DNA from: Acidobacteriaceae bacterium | GTDB taxonomy: Bacteria; Acidobacteriota; Terriglobia; Bryobacterales; Bryobacteraceae | Length of the DNA: 64,000 nt | NCBI GenBank assembly: GCA_020247055.1 | Contig: JADCJL010000023.1 | Coordinates: 25,296 to 89,295, forward strand | Reading direction: 5' to 3' | Notes under the pieces: generated by a model | What the model was told of the DNA's origin: nothing | Databases searched by the model: none | Seen by the model: the letters and a program-made list of their open reading frames with translations, nothing else | Position numbers and translations under genes: made by a program | Shown: positions 41,467-50,017 of the stretch, one piece after another | How positions within the stretch are numbered: position 1 is the first letter of the stretch | Layout: each line of letters begins with the position of its first letter

Positions 41467-42843
41467 ATGGCTGCCAATGATCTTGTCCTTCAGAAAGGCC
41501 TACCGGCCAATCTGGAGATTGAACGCTACCTGCTGGGCGCGATCCTCGTCGACCCCTCGGCGTTTCTCAACGTCGCCAGCCTGATTCAGCCCACCGACTT
41601 TTCCGTACAGTCCCACCAGCTGATCTTCACGCGGATGATTGAGCTGTCGGAGGCCAACAGCCACATCGACCGCGTCACGCTGGCCAATGAGCTCATGCGC
41701 CACGGGGAGCTGGAAACCGTGGGCGGGCTGAGCTATCTCGTCTCGCTCGACGACGGGATGCCCAAGCTGTACGATCTCGAACGCTACGCGATGATCGTCC
41801 GCGAGCATTCGCTGCGGCGGCGGCTGATTCTGACCAGCCAGGCTCTGATTGACCGGGCCGTCGGCGGGCAGGAGAGCGCCGATGAGATTCTGGCCAGCGC
41901 CGAGACCGATCTGCTGCAGTTGGGCGAATCCCACGTTGCCAATAAGCTGCTGCACGCCCGCGACATTCTGAGCAAGGCCGAAGGCGGCGTCAATGCCTTT
42001 CTCGACCCCACCAAGCGCATCCGCGGCACGGCCACCGGCTTCTTAAAGTTGGACGAGATGACCGGCGGCTTCCGCCCCGGCGAGCTGATCATTCTGGCGG
42101 CGCGGCCGGCGATGGGCAAAACGGCGCTGGCCCTGAACGTGGCCCAGCACGTGGCCATGAACCCCACCAATCCGCGGGCCGTGGCCGTGTTTTCGCTCGA
42201 AATGTCGAGCGAATCGCTGCTGCAGCGCATGGTGTGCGCGCAAGCCCGGGTTTCGCAGACCAAGTTCCGGGAAGGATTCCTCGACAACGACGAACGCCGC
42301 CGGTTGCAGAAGGGTCTTGTCGATATCGTCAAGGCGCCGATCTTTATCAACGACAGCTCGACGATCGGCCTGATGGAGATCCACGCCGAACTGCGGCGTT
42401 TGAAGTCGCAGGCTGATCTGGGCCTGGTGGTGGTCGACTATCTGCAGCTGATGACGAGCAAGGGGCGCGTTGAGAACCGCAACCAGGAGGTCAGCGCGTT
42501 GTCGCGCGGCCTGAAGCTGCTGTCAAAAGAACTGGAGTGCCCGTTCCTCGTGCTTTCGCAGCTAAGCCGCGCGAGCGAGACGCGCCCCGGAGACCATCGG
42601 CCGGTGCTGAGCGACCTGCGCGAATCCGGGTCGATCGAGCAGGACGCCGACATGGTGGCCTTCGTCTTCCGCGAAGAGTACTACAAGCGCTTTGACGCCT
42701 CGCTGCACGGACTGGCCGAGCTGATTCTCGCCAAGCAGCGCAACGGCCCCACCGGCATCGTCAAGCTGAGCTTCATGCACGAATTCACCCGGTTTGAGAA
42801 CCGCCTCGACGATATTCCGGGTGAGGACGGTCCGCCGAATTAG
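41467..42843 (+). CDS. dnaB: Replicative DNA helicase
   Basis: 458 residues, usual DnaB length; no intein. The hexameric 5'-3' helicase of the replication fork. N-terminal primase-interacting domain: PANLEIERYLLGAILVDPSAF through RVTLANELMRHGELETVGGLSYLVSLDD. RecA-like domain: ARPAMGKTALALNVAQHVA (Walker A, about residue 212), AVFSLEMSSESLLQRMVCAQARVS, LGLVVVDYLQLMTSK (Walker B), LSQLSRASETRPGDHRPVLSDLRESGSIEQDADMVAFVFREEYY and ILAKQRNGPTGIVKLSF. The gene follows the efflux ORF by 68 bases, which include a T-rich stretch before the ATG. Its stop interlocks with the stop of the convergent SRPBCC gene (TTAG, 42840-42843). Confidence 0.97.
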   Translation: MAANDLVLQKGLPANLEIERYLLGAILVDPSAFLNVASLIQPTDFSVQSHQLIFTRMIELSEANSHIDRVTLANELMRHGELETVGGLSYLVSLDDGMPKLYDLERYAMIVREHSLRRRLILTSQALIDRAVGGQESADEILASAETDLLQLGESHVANKLLHARDILSKAEGGVNAFLDPTKRIRGTATGFLKLDEMTGGFRPGELIILAARPAMGKTALALNVAQHVAMNPTNPRAVAVFSLEMSSESLLQRMVCAQARVSQTKFREGFLDNDERRRLQKGLVDIVKAPIFINDSSTIGLMEIHAELRRLKSQADLGLVVVDYLQLMTSKGRVENRNQEVSALSRGLKLLSKELECPFLVLSQLSRASETRPGDHRPVLSDLRESGSIEQDADMVAFVFREEYYKRFDASLHGLAELILAKQRNGPTGIVKLSFMHEFTRFENRLDDIPGEDGPPN

Positions 42844-43283
42844 CTTTCGCAGAGCCGTTTGGTGACGGCGTGGCGGTGACGGAACATGAGGGTCAACTGC
42901 AGCTTGGCGGCCCAGCCGAACAGCAGATCGGCCAGCGGCCCGCCCTTGAGCCGGAACTCGATCCGGTCGGCGAGTACGGAGCCGGCGCCTTGCGGGAGGA
43001 ACTCGTGGCGGTGTTTCCAGTAGGCGAACGGGCCGCTTTCCTGCTCATCAACAAACAGGCGGTTTTTCTGGTAATCGGTATGGACGGCGACCCAGGTGAC
43101 GGGAAAAGGGCCCAGAAACGCCCGGAAGACCACGCGCGCGCCGGCTTCGAGTCCGCCCTGGCGGCTGACGAGCCGGACCTTCTGCCAGGGCGGCGTCAGC
43201 AGGGTGAAGATGTCGGCGCGCTCGTGGAAGGCGAAAACTTTCTCCGCCGGGGCGTTAATTTGCGTGATCATTTCGAAACGCAT
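42840..43283 (-). CDS. SRPBCC-fold (polyketide cyclase/START-like) protein
   Basis: 147 residues. Starts MRFEMITQINAPAEKVFAFHERADIFTLLTPPW, the usual opening of the SRPBCC ligand-binding superfamily of the type annotated as cyclase or cell-division-inhibitor-like. It continues with PFPVTWVAVHTDYQKNRLFVDEQESGPFAYWKHRHEFLPQGAGSVLADRIEFRLKGG, matching the HxH-type block of that subgroup. These bind hydrophobic ligands; role unknown. Cytoplasmic. Only 20 bases separate its start from the divergent ABC transporter start, so their promoters must overlap coding sequence. Confidence 0.83.
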   Translation of the reverse strand: MRFEMITQINAPAEKVFAFHERADIFTLLTPPWQKVRLVSRQGGLEAGARVVFRAFLGPFPVTWVAVHTDYQKNRLFVDEQESGPFAYWKHRHEFLPQGAGSVLADRIEFRLKGGPLADLLFGWAAKLQLTLMFRHRHAVTKRLCES

Positions 43284-43303
43284 TGTAAACTGGGGAATTC
43301 GTT

Positions 43304-44803
43304 ATGTTGCTGCAAATGAAGGGCGTCGAGAAACGCTTCGGCGGGGTGACGGCACTCCGGCAGGGGGATCTCGAAATCCGGGCGGGGGAGGTCCATCTGG
43401 TGATGGGCGAGAACGGCGCCGGTAAGTCTACGATGATGAAAATCATCGCCGGGATGCAGAAGCGCGATGGCGGCGCGATGATCTGGCAGGGCCAGACCGT
43501 CGATTTCGAAAACCCGAAGCAGGCAGCGCAGATGGGCATTGCGATGGTGCACCAGGAGTCGCTGCTGGCGCCGCACTTGAGCGTGGCGGAAAACATTTTT
43601 CTGGGGCGGGAGATCCCCGGGCCGCTCGGGACGGTGAACCGCCGCAAGATGCTGGCCGAAGCAACGCGGTTGATCGCCCAGTACGGCTTTCGCCTGCAGG
43701 CCGACTGGATGGTGGGGCGGTTGAGCCCGGCGGGCAAGCAGCTGGTGGAGATCTGCCGGGCGATTCAGAACGGGACGTCGCTGCTGATCTTTGACGAACC
43801 GACCTCGTCGCTCTCGGAAGCCGAAACGCACGAGGTCTTCCGCATCGTCCGGGAGCTGCGCGAGCGCGGGACGGGGGTGATCTACATCACCCACCGCATG
43901 GAGGAGTTGCGCAGCGTGGGCGACCGCGTGACCATTCTGCGCGACGGCGCCACGGTGCACACCGAGGCGCTCGCCACGCTCACGCGGGACCGGATGATTC
44001 AGTACATGGTGGGCCGGGCGGTAAATTCGATCTACAGCCGGGAGCCGTTGCCCCCGGGTGAGCCGCTGCTGACGGTCACCGGGGTTTCGACGCCCTCCCT
44101 GCTGCGCCACGTCAGCCTGACGCTGCGCGCCGGGGAGATCGTGGGCCTCGGCGGCCTGATGGGCGCCGGGCGGACGGAGCTGTGCCGGGCGATTTTTGGC
44201 TTGGACCCGGTAAGCAGCGGCACGGTGGAGGTGGACGGCCGCCCGCTGGCGCTCCGCAACCCCCGCGAGGCTGTCGCCGCTGGAATTGCGCTGATTCCGG
44301 AAGATCGCCAGCGCACGGGCCTCGCCCGCGACTTGCCCATCGGCTGGAACGTCACCATGGCGAACCTGGACGCCGTCAGCCCCGGCGGGGTGATCCGGCA
44401 CCCGGAGGAGGAGCGCGTGACGCGCGAGGCGATCGACCGCCTGCGCATCCGCTGCGAAAATGGCCGGCAGCGCGCCGGCCGGCTGAGCGGGGGCAACCAG
44501 CAGAAGGTGGTGATTTCGAAGTGGGTGAACCGCGGGGCGCGGGTGTTTTTGTTCGATGAACCGACGCGGGGCATTGACGTGGGGGCGAAAGTCGAAGTTT
44601 TTGCCGTCATGGACGAGCTGGCGCGCCAAGGCGCCGCGATCCTGATGGTGAGTTCCGAACTGCCGGAACTGTTGCAGGTGGCCGACCGGATTCTGGTGAT
44701 GAGTCAGGGCCATCTGGTGGGCGAACTCCCGCGCGGCTGTTCGCAGGAAGACATTATGCGGCTGGCCACGGCGCCGCCGGAGTCGGGAGATCTGTTGCAA
44801 TGA
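43304..44803 (+). CDS. Sugar ABC transporter ATPase, RbsA/MglA type
   Basis: 499 residues with two ABC modules in one chain, the hallmark of ribose/galactose-type importers. Module 1: MGENGAGKSTMMKII (residues ~34-48), LSPAGKQLVEI signature and LLIFDEPTSSLSEAE Walker B. Module 2: GGLMGAGRTELCRAIFGLDP with a degenerate Walker A (GAGRTE), LSGGNQQKVVISKWV signature, and VFLFDEPTRGIDVGAK. It powers import of a monosaccharide (or a related compound such as a nucleoside or autoinducer) through the permease encoded next; starts and stops overlap as ATGA. No periplasmic binding protein gene is adjacent. Confidence 0.94.
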   Translation: MLLQMKGVEKRFGGVTALRQGDLEIRAGEVHLVMGENGAGKSTMMKIIAGMQKRDGGAMIWQGQTVDFENPKQAAQMGIAMVHQESLLAPHLSVAENIFLGREIPGPLGTVNRRKMLAEATRLIAQYGFRLQADWMVGRLSPAGKQLVEICRAIQNGTSLLIFDEPTSSLSEAETHEVFRIVRELRERGTGVIYITHRMEELRSVGDRVTILRDGATVHTEALATLTRDRMIQYMVGRAVNSIYSREPLPPGEPLLTVTGVSTPSLLRHVSLTLRAGEIVGLGGLMGAGRTELCRAIFGLDPVSSGTVEVDGRPLALRNPREAVAAGIALIPEDRQRTGLARDLPIGWNVTMANLDAVSPGGVIRHPEEERVTREAIDRLRIRCENGRQRAGRLSGGNQQKVVISKWVNRGARVFLFDEPTRGIDVGAKVEVFAVMDELARQGAAILMVSSELPELLQVADRILVMSQGHLVGELPRGCSQEDIMRLATAPPESGDLLQ

Positions 44804-45723
44804 TTAAGCGTTTGCTGCCTTTTCTGGCGTTGCTCACCCTGTTTGTGGCGTTGAGCATTGCCAGCCCCTCGTTTCTGACCTCGCAAAACCTGTCGAGCGT
44901 GGTGCGGCAGACGGCGGTCTTCAATACCCTCGCGCTGGGGATGACGCTCATTATCATTTCGGGCGGGATCGATCTTTCGGTCGGTTCGATTGTGGCCCTC
45001 GGCGGACTCGGCGGCACGATGGCCATGGCCAAGGGCGTTCCCATCCCGCTGGGGGTGCTGCTGGGCATCGCCACGGGCCTGCTGTGCGGCTTGCTGAACG
45101 GGATTTTGATTACGCAGCTGCGGATTATTCCCTTCATCGTGACGCTTGGCATGATGGGGGTGCTGCGGGGCTTGGCGCTGATCATCTCGGACGGCATGCC
45201 TGTCCATGACGTGCCCAAAGGCTTCCAGTTTCTGGGGGAGGGAACGGTGTTTGGCTTCCCCTTTGTGCTCGTGGTGCTGATCGCCTGCGCCGTTCTGGTG
45301 CACTTCATTCTCGAACACACGAGGCTGGGCCGCTATGTGTTTGCAATTGGCAGCAATGCGGAGGCGGCGGTGTACGCGGGCATTCCAGTGAACTTTCACA
45401 CAGTGGCCATCTATGCGCTGTGCGGCGGTCTGGCGGGTCTGGCCGGACTGATTGAAGCCAGCCGGCTGTCAACCGGGCAGCCCACCGCGGGCCAAGGCTA
45501 TGAGCTGCAGGCGATTGCCGCGGTCGTCATCGGCGGCGGTTCGCTGCGGGGCGGTGAGGGTACAGTGATCGGGACGCTAGTGGGCGGCTTCATCATGGGT
45601 TTACTCGCGAATGGCAGCGACCTGCTCGGCATCAACCCGTATGTGCAGCAGGCTTTGATCGGGGCGATGATTATTGTTTTTGTGGCCGTCGATGAGCTCC
45701 GCAAGCGCCGGGTGCCTTCCTAG
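44800..45723 (+). CDS. Sugar ABC transporter permease, RbsC type
   Basis: 307 residues, about eight to ten membrane helices. The BPD_transp_2 family pattern is clear: LALGMTLIIISGGIDLSVGSIVALGG, GLLCGLLNGILITQLRIIPFIVTLGMMGVLRGLALIISDG, and AIAAVVIGGGSLRGGEGTVIGTLVGGFIMGLLANGSDLLGI followed by YVQQALIGAMIIVFVAVDELRKRR. It forms the inner-membrane channel of the importer, presumably as a homodimer. Translationally coupled to the ATPase (ATGA). The convergent sigma-54 regulator ends 4 bases away. Without a linked solute-binding protein the substrate cannot be inferred. Confidence 0.94.
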   Translation: MIKRLLPFLALLTLFVALSIASPSFLTSQNLSSVVRQTAVFNTLALGMTLIIISGGIDLSVGSIVALGGLGGTMAMAKGVPIPLGVLLGIATGLLCGLLNGILITQLRIIPFIVTLGMMGVLRGLALIISDGMPVHDVPKGFQFLGEGTVFGFPFVLVVLIACAVLVHFILEHTRLGRYVFAIGSNAEAAVYAGIPVNFHTVAIYALCGGLAGLAGLIEASRLSTGQPTAGQGYELQAIAAVVIGGGSLRGGEGTVIGTLVGGFIMGLLANGSDLLGINPYVQQALIGAMIIVFVAVDELRKRRVPS

Positions 45724-45727
45724 CGCT

Positions 45728-47050
45728 TCAAGCCACCTCATCGAGACTCTTGAGTTTTGCGCTCAGCGTTGTCCGCTTCAGCCGCAGCATATCCGCCGCC
45801 TGCTTCTTGTTTCCGTTACTGCGGCGGAGCGCCTGTTCAATGAGCGTTCGCTCCAGGCGTTGAATGGTGGCCGTGAAGTCCAACCCCTGCTCCGGCAGGT
45901 TTGGCGCCGACTCCGGCTGCGGCGCCGGGGGGCTAACGTTAGCGTTAACGCTAACGCTGGCGCGCACCGGCAGACTAAAATCGCCGCAATGCAGCATCGG
46001 CCGGTCTCCGCTCAGCGCCACCGCCCGCTCAACCGTATTCTCCAACTGGCGCACGTTGCCCGGCCAACCATACTCCTGCAGCCGCTCGAGCGCATCGGCG
46101 GCCACCCGTTTCCGCGGCAAATCCTCGGCGCGGCAAACCTTGTCGACGAAGTGCTCGAGCAGCATGGGGATGTCGTCCGCACGCTCCCGCAGCGGCGGCA
46201 GCTGCAGCGGCACCACGTTGAGCCGGTAGTAGAGATCTTCCCGGAACCGCCCCCGGTCGATCCGCTCTTCGAGATTGGCGTTGGTGGCCGAAACGACGCG
46301 CACGTCGAGCTTGACCATTTCGCTCGACCCCAGCCGCTGGCACTCCCGCTCCTGCAGCACCCGCAACAGTTTCGCCTGCGTCTCAATCGGCATATCGCCG
46401 ATTTCGTCGAGGAAGATCGTCCCCTTGTCCGCCTCTTCAAAGCGCCCTTTGCGGGCCTGAAAGGCTCCCGTATACGCCCCCTTCACGTGGCCGAAAAGTT
46501 CGGCCTCGAGCAGCGCCTCCGGCAAGGCGGTGCAGTTGACCGAGACCATCGCCTCCCGCGCCCGCAGGCTGGCGGCGTGGATGGCCTTGGCGACCACCTC
46601 TTTCCCGGTCCCGGTCTCCCCGGAGATCAGAACCGTGCTCCGGCGCGGACCCAGCAACCGGATCGTGTCCAGCACGGGCCGCATCGCCGCGCTGTCCCCA
46701 ATCAACAGCCGCCGCCACGGCTCGGGTGCCCGTGGGGGGGGCGCGGGCATCCGCGCCGCCGAAGCCAATGCCGCATCCCGGCTGTCCACGTAATCGCTGG
46801 CGCCGGACCGCAGTAGGACCACCGCCTCCCGCACATGCCGGCCAACAAAGATCACCCGCAGCGCCGGCCGCAGCCGCAACGCGGCCCCCAGCCAGTCCTC
46901 CGGGCTCATCCCGGCAACCGGCAGCTCCACGATCGCCACGGCAAAGCCATGCTGCTGCAGGAGTTGCAGCCCCTGCCAGCCGCTCGTACCGCATTCCCAC
47001 CCCGGCGGCGCCGGGAGAGATCCGTCCAGGTGAAGGTACAGATTCCGCAT
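45728..47050 (-). CDS. Sigma-54-dependent Fis-family activator with pseudo-receiver
   Basis: 440 residues from the ATG at 47050 (an ATG at 47068 adds six). Three parts. Residues 1-~105 resemble a receiver domain (FAVAIVELPVAGMSPEDWL, LRVIFVGRHVREAVVLLRSGASDYVDS) but lack the phospho-acceptor Asp, which appears as Glu in VELP. The AAA+ core has ISGETGTGKEVVAKAIH, the sigma-54 contact loop GAYTGAFQARKGRFEEADKGTIFLDEIGDM and GRFREDLYYRLNVVPLQLPPLRER. The C-terminal Fis helix-turn-helix is RTLIEQALRRSNGNKKQAADMLRLKRTTLSAKLKSL. It activates promoters of the sigma-54 type. The linker to the Fis domain contains a long palindrome. Targets unknown. Confidence 0.94.
   Translation of the reverse strand: MRNLYLHLDGSLPAPPGWECGTSGWQGLQLLQQHGFAVAIVELPVAGMSPEDWLGAALRLRPALRVIFVGRHVREAVVLLRSGASDYVDSRDAALASAARMPAPPPRAPEPWRRLLIGDSAAMRPVLDTIRLLGPRRSTVLISGETGTGKEVVAKAIHAASLRAREAMVSVNCTALPEALLEAELFGHVKGAYTGAFQARKGRFEEADKGTIFLDEIGDMPIETQAKLLRVLQERECQRLGSSEMVKLDVRVVSATNANLEERIDRGRFREDLYYRLNVVPLQLPPLRERADDIPMLLEHFVDKVCRAEDLPRKRVAADALERLQEYGWPGNVRQLENTVERAVALSGDRPMLHCGDFSLPVRASVSVNANVSPPAPQPESAPNLPEQGLDFTATIQRLERTLIEQALRRSNGNKKQAADMLRLKRTTLSAKLKSLDEVA
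45932..45956. repeat. Nested perfect palindromes inside the sigma-54 regulator gene
   Basis: CGTTAGCGTTAACGCTAACG (45937-45956) is a perfect 20-base palindrome. It overlaps GCTAACGTTAGC (45932-45943), a perfect 12-base palindrome. The block is built from alternating GCTAAC/GTTAGC-type hexamers and encodes part of SVSVNANVS in the inter-domain linker. Its A/T content is well above the flanking sequence. Confidence 0.85.
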
Positions 47051-47247
47051 GCTTGCTATCTCAACCATCGGCCCCGGCGGCCAACCCCAGGAGATCAGAT
47101 TGTCCTGAGTGCTAAACTACAGTTTGCGTGGTGGCCTTCTGCCAAGCTCCGGATTCCTGTGCTAAACCTGTTCCGTTCCGCTCCACCCCGAACCCGTCCT
47201 CGCGTTCGGCCCGTCCTCGGTTGGCAGGACGGCCAGCAGGCAGGATA

Positions 47248-48873
47248 GTGTCCGGAAGTTTGCGCCTGCTTACTGGCGCCCTCCTGCTCTGCTCCACTTT
47301 GGCTCAGGCCAGCCAGACCGATCCCAAACGCTCGCAAAAGGCCTATGAACTCGGGGTAGCCGCCGCGGCCCAGAACCGCCCCGCCGAGGCTCTCGAGGCA
47401 TTCACCACCGCCATCCTCTACGCCCCCGACTTCGCCGATGCCTACCGCGAGCGCGGCAAAGCCTTCCTCCAGCGCAAAGAACCCGCCCGCGCCGCCACCG
47501 ACCTCGAACAGGCGCTCCGCCTCAAACCGGCCGACGCCGAGACCCTCCAGGCCCTCGGACTCCTGCATCTTGAGCGCGGCCGCTGGGAGCTCGCCATCAA
47601 CCGCCTCACCCAGGCCATCGAAGCCGGCGCCGCGAACACCCGAACCTTCTACGGCCGCGCCCAGGCCCGCCTCCAGCAAAAGCAGTACCCCGAAGCCATT
47701 ATCGATCTCACCGCCGCCATCCGCCTCCGCCTCGACGACCCCCAACCCTACTTCGACCGCGCCAAAGCCGCCATGGAACTCCAGCGCTGGCGCGACGCCA
47801 TCGACGACCTCAACCGCTGCATCGACTTCCGTCCCGACTGGGCCGAACCCTTCCTCGAACGCGGCTTCTCGCACGGCCAGATGGGCCTGTTTGAAAACTC
47901 CGTCGCCGACCTCTCCCGCGCCATCCAGATCAATCCTCGCCTCGTCCGCGCCCTCTTCCTGCGCGGTGAAGCGCGCAAGCGCCTCGGCCAGTGGCAGGAG
48001 TCCGTCGACGACCTCTCCGCCGCCATCGAACTCACCCCCAACGACGCCAATCTCTTCATGGCCCGCTCCGGCGCCCTCGTCCAGTTGGGCAAAATCGAGG
48101 CCTCCCTCACCGACCGCTCCGCGGCCATTCGCCTGCAGCCCGATAACCCTCGTGCCTACATCGCCCGCGGTGGCTCCTACCACCTGCTCGGCCGCCACGA
48201 AGAGGGCTTCGCCGATCGGACCAAAGCCATCGAACTCGCCCCGCGCCTCGCCGAAGGCTGGCTGGCCCGCGGCAGCGCTTACTACCTCACCGGCGCCTTC
48301 GACAAGGCCAAGGAAGACCTCGAAGAGGCGCTGCGCCTCGACCCGGACAGCACAGAGATCCCCCCGATTCTCGACCGTACCGTCGAGCGCCTCGCCGCCA
48401 GCACCACCCCGCCACCCCCCGCGGAGCCCACCCCCGCTCCCACCCCCGCCATCAACCCCGAACCCGCCCCGGCTCCGCCCCCCCCAACACCGGAGGTCGC
48501 CAAAACCGCCCCGCCGCCTTCCCGCCCGGCCCCGGCAATCAAGCCCGCGCCCCCGGCTCCCCCCACCGCCGATAGCGCTCATGAACGCGCCCGCGCTCTC
48601 TCCCAGGCCAACCAGTTCGCCGAAGCCATCGTCGAATTCGACCGCGCCATCTCCCTGCGCCCCAACTTCTCCCTCGCCTTCAACGGGCGCGGCTACGCCA
48701 AAATGCGCCTCGGACAGTACGACAAAGCAATTCCTGACTTCACCGAAGCCATCCGGCTGAATCCCCGATACGCCAATGCCTATCGCAATCGCGCCGCCTC
48801 CCACCGCGCCCTCAAGCAGGTCGATCGCGCCGATGAGGACCTCGCGAAAGCCGTCGCGCTCTCGGCCCCATAG
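47248..48873 (+). CDS. Exported TPR-repeat protein with Pro-rich linker
   Basis: 541 residues from a GTG at 47248; the ORF track starts 40 codons earlier, but only from the later site is there a proper signal peptide (SLRLLTGALLLCSTLAQA), with an AGG ribosome site 7 bases upstream. About nine tetratricopeptide repeats follow (AYELGVAAAAQNRPAEALEAFTTAILYAPDFADAYRERG is the first), used for protein-protein contact. A Pro/Ala-rich linker of ~60 residues (PPPPAEPTPAPTPAINPEP...) then leads to two last TPRs (ARALSQANQFAEAIVEFDRAISLRPNFSLAFNGRGYAKMRLGQYDKAI). The linker could span the cell wall or periplasm. The gene is divergent from the sigma-54 regulator, which may control it. Partner unknown. 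Confidence 0.85.
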   Translation: MSGSLRLLTGALLLCSTLAQASQTDPKRSQKAYELGVAAAAQNRPAEALEAFTTAILYAPDFADAYRERGKAFLQRKEPARAATDLEQALRLKPADAETLQALGLLHLERGRWELAINRLTQAIEAGAANTRTFYGRAQARLQQKQYPEAIIDLTAAIRLRLDDPQPYFDRAKAAMELQRWRDAIDDLNRCIDFRPDWAEPFLERGFSHGQMGLFENSVADLSRAIQINPRLVRALFLRGEARKRLGQWQESVDDLSAAIELTPNDANLFMARSGALVQLGKIEASLTDRSAAIRLQPDNPRAYIARGGSYHLLGRHEEGFADRTKAIELAPRLAEGWLARGSAYYLTGAFDKAKEDLEEALRLDPDSTEIPPILDRTVERLAASTTPPPPAEPTPAPTPAINPEPAPAPPPPTPEVAKTAPPPSRPAPAIKPAPPAPPTADSAHERARALSQANQFAEAIVEFDRAISLRPNFSLAFNGRGYAKMRLGQYDKAIPDFTEAIRLNPRYANAYRNRAASHRALKQVDRADEDLAKAVALSAP

Positions 48874-48961
48874 GTTGACTTCCCCCTTGGCCTCTGCGGA
48901 CAATTAGAAAACAAACTCACACTTGGGAACCATTTGCCTGCAGGGTGCGTCTGCCTTGACG

Positions 48962-48975
48962 GGAAACAAGTTTCC
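48962..48975. promoter_or_regulatory. Short palindrome in the gap before the Tat-exported protein
   Basis: GGAAAC-AA-GTTTCC, directly after TTGACG (48956-48961), which resembles a -35 box. No -10 box sits at the right distance. The gap 48874-49047 is A/T-richer than its neighbours and probably holds the promoter of the next gene; the palindrome could be an operator. Confidence 0.35.
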
Positions 48976-49047
48976 TCCCCTTGCCCGCTCTCCAATCTAT
49001 CTTAAGCTTTCTGCTCAAACTGCCGATTGATCCCTAGAACGACGCTG

Positions 49048-49977
49048 ATGTCAACCTCTTGCGCCTCTTACACGCGACGCCTGTTCCTGAAGGCTCTCGC
49101 CGTCGCTTCCGCCCCGGTTCCCGCCGTGCTTGCCATGACGCCGCTCCTGCGCCGCGACTACCGCGCCGATGCCGTCATACTTCTCTTCTCCCTGCCCATC
49201 TACACCCGGGAGGGCGTGGGCGGTGGATTTGCTGCTGCCCGCCTGCAGGATGAGTCCGGGCAGACCATCGAATCGCTCCAGTTCGCCGCCGGTTCCGACC
49301 CGGAACGCGCCCGCGGCTTGAACCGGCTCGGCTTCATTCAGGAGACGGTAAAGTCCGAAGGCGGCGCCCCCGCCGAAACCGTCTACACCGGTTTCATGAC
49401 CGCCTCCGATGAACAGAGCTTCGCGCAGGCCAAATCGGCTCTCGAAGCCAGCGCCGAAAAGCTGCAGTACCAGGCCATCGAAGGTCAGATCCAATCGGGT
49501 GCCGCCCGCTCCCGCTCCGTCCGCTTTGAAACCCCCGCCGCGTGGAATTGGACCCGTTTTGAAGAGCTGTACCCCTTCGCCGAACAGATGATCCGCCAGG
49601 CCGCGCCCAAAGGTAAAGAGGTGGTTCTCTACGCCCGCAGCGCCTCGCGGTCCTTCCTGTCCGCGATTATGCAGACCATCCGCGACCCGGCTGAAAAGAC
49701 CGAATGCACCTTTGTCTACGGCGGCGGCGAGCACAAACTGGTCGCCGAAAAGCGCGGGGACGAAAAGGTCGCCAAACGCCTCGCCGCCCGCGGCCTAACC
49801 CGCTTCCCGGAGCGTATCATCGCCGTCCACGGCCGCCTGCAGGAGCTTCGCGGCTCCCGCGGCAGCAAGTTCCGCCTCTGGTTTGAGAAAGGATCGGACA
49901 ATCCGCTCCCGCTCCGCATCGAGTTCCAACCCAAAGCCTTCCTCGCGCTCGCCTTCGAAGCCAAAACGGCCGGATAG
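49048..49977 (+). CDS. Tat-exported protein of unknown function
   Basis: 309 residues from the ATG at 49048; the ORF track uses a TTG seven codons earlier. The N-terminus has a consensus twin-arginine motif (TRRLFLKALAVASAPVPAVLA), so it should be exported folded through Tat. The mature part begins with LLRRDYRADAVILLFSLPIYTREGVGGGFAAARLQDESG, then SLQFAAGSDPERARGLNRLGFIQETVK, and ends SRGSKFRLWFEKGSDNPLPLRIEFQPKAFLALAFE, which resembles the last strands of a beta-barrel-like lipid or substrate carrier. No family is recognised. It stands alone, 40 bases from the convergent next gene. Confidence 0.8.
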   Translation: MSTSCASYTRRLFLKALAVASAPVPAVLAMTPLLRRDYRADAVILLFSLPIYTREGVGGGFAAARLQDESGQTIESLQFAAGSDPERARGLNRLGFIQETVKSEGGAPAETVYTGFMTASDEQSFAQAKSALEASAEKLQYQAIEGQIQSGAARSRSVRFETPAAWNWTRFEELYPFAEQMIRQAAPKGKEVVLYARSASRSFLSAIMQTIRDPAEKTECTFVYGGGEHKLVAEKRGDEKVAKRLAARGLTRFPERIIAVHGRLQELRGSRGSKFRLWFEKGSDNPLPLRIEFQPKAFLALAFEAKTAG

Positions 49978-50017
49978 GGAAGAAGGCCGGGTCGGGAAGA
50001 CGGCCTGATCTCCCGGC

